Assembly: GCA_020744425.1 (NCBI GenBank)
Contig: JAGMUV010000030.1
Span: 1-64,000, forward strand
Source: Dactylonectria macrodidyma
Lineage: Eukaryota; Ascomycota; Sordariomycetes; Hypocreales; Nectriaceae
Direction: 5' to 3'
Length of the DNA stretch: 64,000 bases
Part shown: in pieces, positions 10,850-20,029 of the stretch
Numbering within the stretch: the first letter of the stretch is position 1
How the letters are laid out: each line of letters begins with the position of its first letter
Program-made: the position numbers and the translations under genes
Notes under the pieces: model-generated
The model's input: the letters and a program-made list of their open reading frames with translations, nothing else
Database searches by the model: none
Told to the model about the DNA's origin: nothing

Positions 10850-11170
10850 ACGGATCTCAACACTCCCAGCTTCGTACGGGAATGGCTAGGATCAACAGCT
10901 ACTTGCACAGGATTGGAGGAGCAGAATCGGACAGGTGCAACTGTGGACGAGCAGCAGAAACGATGGAACATTTTTTGTTTCGATGTCCGAAATGGGATGC
11001 ACAGCGAGAAGGCATGCAACGGGTCGGACAAACAATGATGGGAAACCTCTCTTCTTGGGAGGAAAGGCAGCATCGGATGGCCCAAAATGGGTACCCAACC
11101 TACAGGCGGTGCGGGCGGCGATTTAGTTCGCCATGGAGACGAGACTTGATGCAAACCAGACTGGATAACA
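10850..11170 (+). pseudogene. 5'-truncated 3' end of a second Tad-type LINE
   Basis: The reading MARINSYLHRIGGAESDRCN, followed by CGRAAETMEHFLFRCPKWDA, aligns with the last part of the intact LINE ORF2 ([29 protein letters not shown]). A frameshift follows, and the next frame gives LFLGGKAASDGPKWVPNLQA, matching [20 protein letters not shown]. It differs enough from the intact element to be another subfamily. Only the last about 100 codons are present, as in ordinary 5'-truncated LINE copies. Confidence 0.8.
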
Positions 11171-11190
11171 TACTAACCAACAGCATTTAG

Positions 11191-11696
11191 CGGCTAAACC
11201 TGGCGATACTATGTAACACCAAACAGCCTCAAGTTGGCAGACCAAGCTTCGGCTGCTGAGAATAGGATGCCAAACACTGGGAGAAATTGGCCTTCGAGCA
11301 GGCCTGGCCCTATGAGGTTAGTCCTCTTGGGCGGAATAAATTTCATTCGTTCGATCGGTCGCCCACCCAGGTGCGCAATTTTATTTGGCGCCTGGGTGCC
11401 CAAATACGGTCGTCCATGGTCTGAGCTTTGTTAGGGGTAAATAGCACGCCCTCATTCCACGCGTGATTCTTGTGCGTCTTGAATTTGCCCCAAGCTTTGC
11501 GACGTGGGAGAACATCATCCTATCTTTCGCATGGACATTGCACATCGTGGTGTGTCGGTCACTGGTAAGTTTGAGCTCCGTTCAAGCATAGTGTTGTCTT
11601 ATGATGCGGTGATGCAAGGACCCGTCGTATTTCGCGCTATCCCTCACCGCCGATCCTCGTTTATTGATCACCTTTAGTTCCGCCGTGAAACTGGCC
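11191..11696. other. intergenic region upstream of the BAH gene
   Basis: No gene is supported. The first half is near the LINE remnant. The part at 11460-11696 is the likely promoter and 5' leader of the BAH-domain gene; I see no clear TATA or CCAAT box in a convincing position. Confidence 0.35.
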
Positions 11697-13113
11697 ATGA
11701 GCTCTGGAAAGCGCAGGCGTTCCGTCCTGGAGGAGAACCGTGCACAGTGTCCCTTCACCATTGCTTTCATGGACGACCCGTCGCAGGCAGGACATGAGCG
11801 ACAGAAGGACAAAAAGAGAAAAGGCGAGGGCCAAAAAGAACAAGATGGGATGCAGAGTCAGAGTTTTCCCTTCTCCACCGGCGCGTTCAACACGCACACC
11901 ACCCTGGATCTCTGCTACTTTGTTGAACCTGAAATGGAATGGCGAAAAATGAGGCGGTACAATAGCTTCGTCCGTGAGTATCAAATCCCTTCTCTACAGA
12001 CAAGAGGCTCACTGACACAGCTTGGCAGTCAACGAGGTCAAGTATTACACGGACAGTTTCGTCCATGTCGCCAACGAGTGCACTGTTGAGCGACGACAAG
12101 CGGTAGGGAGCTTAGCCAAAGACGGGCTAATCAAGAAGTCGGGCAACGATTGGGTGGCTTGGATTCTGGAGATTCGGGCTGCGGATGAGCACCACGTTTA
12201 TGCACGCGTATATTGGATGTACTCGCCCGATGAACTGCCAGCCGGAACGGTTTGCGGCAAGAAAAAAATGCAGGGACGTCAGTCATACCATGGTCACAAC
12301 GAGCTAGTTGCATCGAATCATAGTAAGTCGTCCCTGCCTGCTGCACGGTGGAGTGCGCCAGTCTTAACAGTTGACCAACAGTGGACATAATCAATGTAAT
12401 CAGTGTTATCATGCCAGCAAGTATCAGTCAATGGATCGAGTCAGATGATGACAAGATCATGGACGGGCTCTATTGGCGGCAGACATTTAACTGCCTTAGC
12501 TCCCGGCTCTCGGTAAGAGATTTCAATACTACTCTTATCCCAAGTCTCACATTTTTAGCCTGCCGAACTGATTTGCGAATGCAAAACTCCTGCGAACCCG
12601 GATAGGATGTTGGTAGGGTGCACTAGTAGGACTTGCGGGGAATGCATGCATCATGAATGCCTACATCATGACGTACTCATGAGGGTGTATAACCGACTAG
12701 GCACCGAGAAGCCACAGCAAAGCGAGACAACGACAGGCAAGGGAGAGGACAGTGATAGTAAAGCAGCACGCTCTCTCAGTCCAAAAGTCGTGGAGGAGAA
12801 AGTGATGCAGCCGGTAATCGACGAGGTCGATAAAGATGTCCGTGTTCAGGAAGGAACTCCACAAACACCGGAGGCATTAACCCTAAGACCCAAGGTGTTA
12901 AGTACCAATGCACAAGCGAAGCCGCCTGCGAAGAAGAGCCGCAAGAAAAACACGGACTCCAGGCCATATATCGGACTCTTCGAGGCGACTCTGAAGTTGG
13001 ACGACGGCCCTACAACGTGGGCGATTCATGATCTGCGGGAAAACGTTTCGGGCGGCGAGAAGATATGGAATGAGCGGGTCGACTGCTTATTGTGCGGCGT
13101 CGCCATTGACTAA
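11697..13113 (+). CDS. BAH-domain protein with a split PHD-like zinc finger
   Basis: A chromatin-reader-like nuclear protein. The start is ATG 11697 (MSSGKRRRSVLEENRAQCP). Introns at 11974-12028, 12323-12381 and 12513-12558 join to give VNEVKYYTDSFVHVANECTV, WVAWILEIRAADEHHVYARV, YWMYSPDELPAG and NHMDIINVISV, a BAH domain. Directly after come PAELICECKTPANPDRMLVG, CTSRTC and CMHHECLHHDVL, six or seven zinc ligands of a PHD finger. A charged linker of about 140 residues follows, and the protein ends in a lone C-x2-C (DCLLCGVAID) preceded by YIGLFEATLKLDDGPTTWAI. The final pair probably completes the finger. BAH-PHD proteins in fungi include EPR-1-type readers of H3K27 methylation; assigning this gene to that group is inference. 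About 415 residues; no breaks seen. Confidence 0.82.
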
Positions 13114-13289
13114 ACCACTCTTGCACAACGGCTAGATCCATGAGGGGTAGTAACCTTGCGCAGGGGCATCTAGTCGGTGGACGTTCCAGTGACCACCCGA
13201 GTGTGGGTTTTCGCCATAATTCAGGTCCGTTAGAGTCTTCAACAAGAGTATTGTTATTTTGACGTGATGACCAGATCGCCACAATTATA

Positions 13290-13640
13290 TATTCATTTGC
13301 AGTTATAATCAGGAAAGAATCGTGGTTGACCTTGCAGCTCTCCGGTGTAGACGGTGGATGTAGTCTCGTTGCCCATATCTGTGCTCGCAATCTCGCCCGT
13401 TGTGGTGCACACCGCTGCAGCTCCAACCTGGCCGTTGATGCCACTGCTATCTGTGTAAATACGTATTGCCTGAGGTATGGCGAGGCTTCTCATGGCTTGC
13501 ATGTGCCTTCTCTGCTGCTGCCGCAGCTCATGGTTTGGTTGGTTGGACCGTTTTCTTCTGGAGCCAGGTGATTAAACGGTGGGTGATGCGAAAGCACACT
13601 TATCCAGTCCAGGCACTAAACTGCCAGCTGGAGCAGATGG
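13290..13640 (-). pseudogene. LINE RNase H fragment
   Basis: On the minus strand AIRIYTDSSGINGQVGAAAV, then TVYTGELQG, is the start of an RNase H domain of a Tad-type LINE; unlike the intact element at 4432-9935 it keeps the first catalytic Asp (TDSS). The fragment has no RT domain and no 3' end. It is oriented opposite to the LINE copies to the left. Confidence 0.65.
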
Positions 13641-14167
13641 CAGGACAGTAGCTCCCCTAACCTACCTTTCTATAGCTGGGATAGAGTCCAGCCTGCTCGT
13701 ATTGACCCAGGATATTGTTTACCGGTATCACAAGTAATCTTTCTGCTCTAGCCAGCGGTTGCCTATGTCTCCGCCAGACCAAGAATCCGCCAGGAGTACA
13801 ATAATGTTTGATGCCTGAAGAGTACTGCTTTCAAGGGATATATCTGACATTAGATTAACCTATTTCCCTCCGACTTCAAATGAGCCTGAATCTTTTGTTG
13901 GTTTCTAATGACTGAACTTGAATTTTCTCGATTTCGAATGAAGGATGGTTATAATTATTAATGATATTATAGTTGCATTCGTCTGTCGTGTGATTGTAAC
14001 TGCCTCTCCTGCGTTTTGGGCTGGTTTAGTTGCTTCGGGTGCTGGAAAACCGCTTCCCTTTTTTTGAATCTTGAGACTGAGGGTGCGTGGGACTTTCAGT
14101 GGTTAGGTTAATATAGTTAAGCTCGACATTAAGATCATCTTCCTAATATGCGACTCGTAACGGCTAA
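13641..14167. other. non-coding, AT-rich in part
   Basis: No open frame of note. Sequence around 13900-13990 and 14100-14170 is AT-rich and looks like decayed repeat. No terminal repeats found. Confidence 0.35.
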
Positions 14168-14510
14168 TATATAACCTCCTCTTCGTCATCCTCTTTAATA
14201 AAATCTGTCAGTTTCTTATTACTAGCAGGCGAAGGCTGAAGCTTATGAGTATCAAGCCAGAATGCCGCTGCAGCATTGAGGCGGGGCGTTAGTAGGACCG
14301 ATCTGCAATCACGGGCGGCTGGGCTTGATGCAGTTATCATCAGCTCCTCTCGACTTGGAACCTCCCCTAGCCCATTATAAAGGGTCTGGCTAGTTTCTGA
14401 GTCATCATCAGAAATGGAGGTTGTTATAGTATCATCGTTGAATGAGAGAATGGCTAGAGCCGTTTCTGCGCTCGGTGAAGCGGCTTGCTCCTGAGCGTTT
14501 CATGCCATCC
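14168..14510 (-). pseudogene. C-terminal fragment of an unrecognised protein
   Basis: The minus strand is open for about 110 codons without an ATG, which is why it is easily missed. It reads SPSAETALAILSFNDDTITT, continues through an acidic stretch and LYNGLGEVPSREELMITASS, then TPRLNAAAAFWLDTHKLQ, and ends in an acidic tail before a TAG at about 14168. A TGA in frame near 14503 closes the upstream side. The composition is protein-like, but I do not recognise the family. It is probably the 3' end of a decayed gene. Confidence 0.4.
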
Positions 14511-14909
14511 TAAGCGAGTACTGATATATTCACTCAACCTGAGTGGAGATTAGGGTCTTCTAACAGGCCTCCTGGATTGCTCGTGATGCATCGCCAGCCA
14601 CCCCGGGTCAGAGTTGAGGGGATCATTGAGTCAGGGAAATGACTCTGGCCTGTCACAGGGCCTTCTGAGCACTTAATCGAGACATGGGGATGCACCAACT
14701 ACCCAAGCCACGTCATGATATCTAAACTTAGGGGCATTACTACAAGTGCTCAATAAGCAGGAGTCAATCAAGGAGGAGCTGAGTGAGTATTGGATGGTGG
14801 GAGGCTCAGCAGTAGGCCCTACAGGAGATAAAAGGGGGGGCAGTTCATCGCAGTGCACCCGACCAATTCATCTCCTCTCCTTTTTACTTCTCCTCAACCT
14901 GACACCGCC
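14511..14909. other. upstream region of the F-box gene
   Basis: No gene supported. The part from about 14740 to 14909 is the likely promoter and leader of the F-box/ankyrin gene, including a C/T-rich stretch just before the start codon (14869-14900), a usual feature of fungal transcription starts. Confidence 0.4.
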
Positions 14910-16432
14910 ATGTCGGCCCCTGAAGCTTCTCGCCTACCGGACTCTGAAGCCATTTATTTGGCCCAAGAAAGAGTCACTGATCCGGCTCTTGGGTTTTTTA
15001 CTTGTCCGTTGCCCGACTCTTCGGTCAATGATTTGAACCAAGATGAAGCCGTTGACCAGGATTGCGATATTCTCCCTCAAAGGCCTTGTGTAAAGCGACC
15101 ATTGGCCTTCGCTGCAGAACAGAGACGTCAAAAGCGGTTGCGGACAGAAGCTCAGCACCTACCGTGTTCCTCTTGCCTTACGGTATTTTCACGCGTGAAA
15201 AATAGTCTTCATGTGAGTTATTGCGTATTTATATCCGAATTTATCTAATATAAATTAAGGTGCGTTGCGGGAAGTGTTCAAGTGCGTTCCTGAGATGTCT
15301 ATCTCCAGAACTCGTTGTTATGATCATGGAGAGGTGCAGCCTTAAAGATCTAAACAACTTAATTCGTACCTGTCATGACCTTTGCCGTCTTGGTACCGGA
15401 ATTCTCTATGGACCTGCTTCAAAAGCAGCCTTCAAAATTTGCGCTACCTATACAGACAGCATGGCTGCAATAGGTGCTCTAGGGAAAGCAAATGCAGCCC
15501 CCGAAGCCTTCTATGAAGAGGAGCCAATGCTCACCTGGTATCCACTGAGAAAACAGTTCTCTTCAGTCCTCATTTCAGCAATATCAATAGCTGCTGCTCG
15601 AGGCGAAGAAGCCATTGTCGAACACCTTGTTTCCGAATGCGCAGTTGGCATCAACCCACCCTCTAACAATGGGGATTATACTAATTGGATAACCCCTATT
15701 GAGGCTGCAATGCGTGGGCGGCAAGACAACATGGTTAGGCTCCTGATCCGACTGGGTTCTGATCTTTCTTGTTCCTCTGGGAGTACAGCCCTGCATATCG
15801 CTGCTGCTGTGGGTTCAACACATCTATTTCAGGAGCTTTTCGATGCTGGCTGTGACATGGGCCACAAAGACTCTGCATTCAATACACCTATCAGTTATGC
15901 AGTCAGCTCACCTCAGTATGAGGAAACAGTGCGTTACCTTTTAGAACTTGGAGCAACCATGGACTTGCGGGACCTGAGATTGCTCATATACTCTATGCGT
16001 TTCTATGAACGCTATCCGGCGGATGATCCAGTTCCGTTCATACGGAACGCCGAAACTTTGGAGGATATAACAGAAGCAGCGCAGGAGACAGTACGCGGAA
16101 ATATCAGCAAAGTATTCGCTAAGGAGCCACGCATACTGCACATCTTTCAGGGCCTTAGGAATTACGATAAGTCTTTGGTTGCTAACATCCCTCGCTCATT
16201 CAATGCTCTGGTCGACAGATTGCTCGTGGGTGGGTTTTCTTTGGATATCAATGGCCTCACTAAGATGCTGGAGCGAGTTCCGTTCTGGCACCAAGATTGC
16301 CCAATATATGAGTTCGACAATGGCTCTGAAGATAATAATCCTTGGAACCCCGAGGATGGTTTGCTAGAGAATATTTCTGGGGGAGACACAGATTTTATGT
16401 TCGAGTCGCTAGGTAGAACTCTCGGTTTATAA
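14910..16432 (+). CDS. F-box protein with zinc ribbon and ankyrin repeats
   Basis: The start is ATG 14910 (MSAPEASRLPDSEAIYLAQE), preceded by a C/T-rich leader. One intron, 15213-15259, joins NSLH to VRCGKCSSAF in frame. The junction brings together C-x2-C (PCSSC) and C-x2-C (RCGKC), a probable four-cysteine zinc site. The F-box follows (CLSPELVVMIMERCSLKDLN, NLIRTCHDLCRLG), then ankyrin-type repeats (AAARGEEAIVEHLVSECAVG, TPIEAAMRGRQDNMVRLLIR, GSTALHIAAAVGSTHLFQEL, TPISYAVSSPQYEETVRYLL). The C-terminal 150 residues have no recognised domain. F-box proteins recruit substrates to SCF ubiquitin ligases, with ankyrin repeats as the likely substrate-binding part. About 490 residues, no breaks. 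This architecture is common in expanded fungal families, so a specific target cannot be named. Confidence 0.8.
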
Positions 16433-17149
16433 AGGCATTGGCGGACCCCGTACGGGACCGGCCTCCTGTTTATGATAGGCCCGAAAGGACGAACATGTTT
16501 GAGTACGCCTCTTTTCGCACTGGAAGCGCGCATCACTGCCATCCTTCTTTTCGCACCGCGTTCTGTGCTATGAAAAGCCGAAGAGGTGAAATAGCTGCTC
16601 GTCGAAGCTGATATTGAGATGATGGGCTCTATGAGTGCGTCTCGTTCGAGAGCAGAATCAGATGCTACAAAAAGTCACCTTTTGTAATAGAAACGAATCC
16701 TAGTCACAAGAAGTCCAATTTCTCTCGATCCCGCCGCCCAAAAAAATACCTACGGCACCCTAATGGTATAGGCTTTGTAGACTTCCAATTCAACTTCATG
16801 GGTATAGGGTAGGTACACTTTTAGAAGAGTAAATCTCATGCACTAGACTTAGGAGAGAAAATAACATAGACTTAATACATACGGATGCACACCGGAATTG
16901 ACAGAGAAGCTACTGTCCCTCACCGACTGGCCTTTGTCTGGATTGGTCAACTTAACTTATTTCTTATTTATACCATGCCTAACTTTCTAGTATTGATAAG
17001 TAGGACAACTGGCTGACCATTTTTGTCTGCCTTAGCGATATTATAGTAGGCTGCACAATGATAAACACGACCCATGATGTGATTGAGCGTGGAAGGTACT
17101 TTGCGTTGAGTGCCGTGACTCGCTTTATATATTAAATCAGGCATGGACC
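16433..17149. other. intergenic, no gene seen
   Basis: No convincing coding sequence. 16560-17000 has scattered short open frames only. A minus-strand frame at 16968-17282 owes part of its length to the minisatellite that begins near 17150. Confidence 0.4.
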
Positions 17150-17359
17150 ACTTCTGTCCTTTAGTCCACTTCTGTTCAGTCCACTTCCATTCGGTCCATT
17201 TCTGTTCAGTCATGCCGAGGTTAGTCAATAGTAACGCTTTGTCAAAACGGCCCAGTCTCGTCAAATATCCAGTTTTAGTCAAACGCCCAGTTTTATCAAA
17301 GCCCCGGTTTTAGTCAAATGCTCAGTTTTGTCAAAGCTCCAATTTTAGTCAAACATCTA

Positions 17360-19475
17360 AGGTCACGACCCACCCTTCCGCCCACCTACACCAGATGGGG
17401 CTGTGACTTCAAGACCGCATTTCTCCACGAAATAATTGTATAAAATTATGCTACGTCTGGAATTGATACATCATGCTGTCCTGAGTTGAACGGTGTTCAT
17501 CTTTTTGTGCTGCTTCAATCCGGCGGCTCTTGCGTTGCGGCTTTTCTTCTGACTTATCTTTCGGCTTAGGTCGGGCATTGAGGATCTCTGTGCGTGTAGG
17601 AAAGGCAGCCTTGGGGTTGTATGTGACTGCTTTACGGCCTGTAGCCCTTTGCGACTCTATGAAGTCTCTTTGACGTGAAGTTGTTGCCTTTTCATGTACG
17701 AAATCGCAAGAAAGCTTCTCAAACTTATCCCCTGCTTTAGCCTTAATCCCTTGGACGAGGTCACGAAGGTCCTCCACCTCATCTATCACCCAATCTAGCT
17801 GCTCATCTAGTTCAGCCCGGTTCGTAGGTGTGTAGGGGACCTTTGCTCTCCGAGGTCTCTTGCGTTTGGGCGTTTGGGGCGCTAGTTTGGAGGCTGGGAG
17901 TTGGTCGGTAATGACCACGCGTGCTAACGGCTTTTCCACATCAATAGGCCATATTCCTGATGCTTTGAAACCGCTTCGGATGTTCCTCTCGGTGAGGGCT
18001 TTCTCACAAGCTACTTTATATGTCGTGATGAAGCGTTGTTTTTGAATTGGGGCGGTGGTTGAAAATGAGGCATACCGCTTCGCACGCTGTTGAAATTCGC
18101 GCTTTAGTGGGCCAAATACACCAACATCAAGCGGCTGTGTGATGTGTGATGAATGGGGGGGTAAATAAAGGACCTGAACACGATGGAATAATGCTTGAAA
18201 TCGGAATCGGGGCGTGATATGACCATAGAAGCCATCAATGACCAAGATCCTCCAAGAAGACGGGTTTTCCGGCTTCGTAGCTGGAAGAAACACCTCCTTG
18301 AGCCATTTTAAGTATATCTTGCTGTTGGCAAAGCCCGTCTGCGTGCAGTCATAAGCCCAGTCAGGGAAATGCTCTGGAAACCACTGCTCTTGTAAGTTGT
18401 TTCCTGTGAAGACTATACACGGCTTGAGACGTCTCCTTCTTGCACTGACTGCCTCTATAATAGTGACCTATTTATGGCAGTCATTCTCTGAGATGAACGA
18501 GCGGCGAGTTAGGCTCGTTCCCACGACTTTCCCTGCCTTGGTCATGCCTTCAGTGATGCTGTGTTGGTCTATGTTGAAGATACAGTCTGAAGAGACATTC
18601 TTGGCTGCTACTTCGCGTGAGAGCGTCTTGTAGAATGGTCGTATGTTCTCGGGAGTAGCCTTATTTGAACGAGCGGCTTCGATAGATATAGATCCCTTTA
18701 TCTTGAGTCTTGTTTGGCGGTTGATGAAGCGCTCTACCTAGTGATGGCCGATGGTGTTGTCTTTACTGCCAGGGTCGATAATCTTATGTGTAACGTTGCG
18801 TATCTCTGGTCGCGATAGAGCGCGTCCTAAGGCTTCTTCTTCGAGTATGTAATTTGTTGCATCTAGGAGATGGAAGTGATCATGTGTGTGAGAAGCTCTT
18901 GCTATTCTTCCTATCTAATGAGGGTCTTTGGGTCAGTCTTATAGATGAAGAGACTGATGATGACCTCGGACAGCCAAGAGGGTCCGGATGCTACGGACTA
19001 TTTGACTTTATCTAGCTATCCTCATGATCATAGCTTGTGACGAAGCTGATGACGAGGCCAGTGACGAGGAAAGTGGCTGTGGAACCTTATGATGAAGGGC
19101 AGAAAGCTTGACTGTTGTCATAGCTGCAAAATCCGATATCCCGAAATGTGACATAATTAATTAAGAGCTCCTCTTGAAGTGGTGATAATTTTTGGGCTTT
19201 AATTTGAGCGGAGTGTGCATCTTTTGCACCATCTCTTTGACTACGGATTGTTGACTGGCTCCTGTCGTACTCCGTTGCGAGAGCGCGAATTGCGTCGCCG
19301 TCTTGGACCCTTTCGAGGATTTCTTTCATAAGCACCTCATCTTCATGTTCAGGAGCATTCATGGTGAAAATTTGAGTCAATTTGGATGTCAATTGGTGAT
19401 GTTGTGATGGAGTTGCATGAAGGAGATTACGCGACCGCGTCTTACATGGGTGGGCGGAAGGGTGGGTCGTGACCT
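17360..19475 (-). mobile_element. pogo/Fot-type DNA transposon, complete ends, dead transposase
   Basis: The ends are 27-bp perfect inverted repeats beginning AGGTCACGACCCACCC, each flanked by TA (17358-17359, 19476-19477). Length 2116 bp. The interior encodes a pogo-type DDE transposase on the minus strand. TA target choice, terminal repeat length and protein family agree. The element sits inside the TCAAA minisatellite. Confidence 0.85.
17451..19362 (-). pseudogene. pogo/Fot transposase with in-frame stops
   Basis: The protein starts at 19362 (MNAPEHEDEVLMKEILERVQ) with a psq-type HTH (DAIRALATEYDRSQSTI). The catalytic part lies in 18770-17790: IFNIDQHSITEG (first Asp), RILVIDGFYGH (second Asp) and HITQPLDVGVFGPLK (third Asp), then a basic C-terminal region ending at 17451. 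The last 280 residues (18293-17451) are open. Two in-frame TAG codons lie at GHH*VERFINRQ (about 18740) and DCHK*VTIIEAV (about 18470); related proteins have Trp at the first, and Trp is plausible at the second. TGG to TAG is the change expected of C-to-T mutation on the other strand. The region 18780-19090 is also out of frame, so an internal rearrangement is likely. Not functional. Confidence 0.8.
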
Positions 19476-19548
19476 TAGTCTTGTCAAATGTCCAATTTAG
19501 TCAAAGCCCCAGTTTTATAGTAGTCAAACGTTTTTAGTCAAACGCCTA

Positions 19549-19957
19549 CTGGGTGGCGCCTCTAGTCCGACCCCCCCGTGCGTGGTGCTCCGCACCCACG
19601 GGGGGGTCAATGACTCGCAAAAGGTGCCCTTGATTCGCAAAATTCGATACCCAGCCCTAGGCTTATTATAGTAAGACGGGAAGTAGCTTAACCCTAAGCC
19701 TAACCCTCCAAAAATAACCCTGAAGCTTTAAAAGCTAATATTAATATTAAGAAAAATAGTTTCTGATATTTTTTTTAGCTAATAATATAAAAGAAGACAT
19801 TCTCTAACTTTTACATCTGAACGAACTTTTCTTTTAGCTAGCTATTTAAGTAGAAATCCTGAATTTTGCGAATCAAGGGGACCTTTTGCGAGTCATTGAC
19901 CCCCCCGTGGGTGCGGAGCACCACGCACGGGGGGGCCGGACTAGAGGCGCCACCCAG
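19549..19957. mobile_element. MITE-1 copy B, complete, 409 bp
   Basis: The ends are CTGGGTGGCGCCTCTAGTCC and its complement, flanked by TA at 19547-19548 and 19958-19959. The terminal inverted repeats are about 95 bp and hold a GC-rich palindromic block (CCCCCCGTGCGTGG facing CCACGCACGGGG). The interior is AT-rich with a degenerate CCCTAA run near 19690-19706. It has no ORF. This copy gives the empty-site sequence for the two insertions in copy A. Confidence 0.88.
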
Positions 19958-20029
19958 TAGTTTTAGTCAAATGTTCAGTCCACTTCTGTCCAGTCCACTT
20001 CTGTCCTTCTGTCCACTTCTCTCCGCAGG

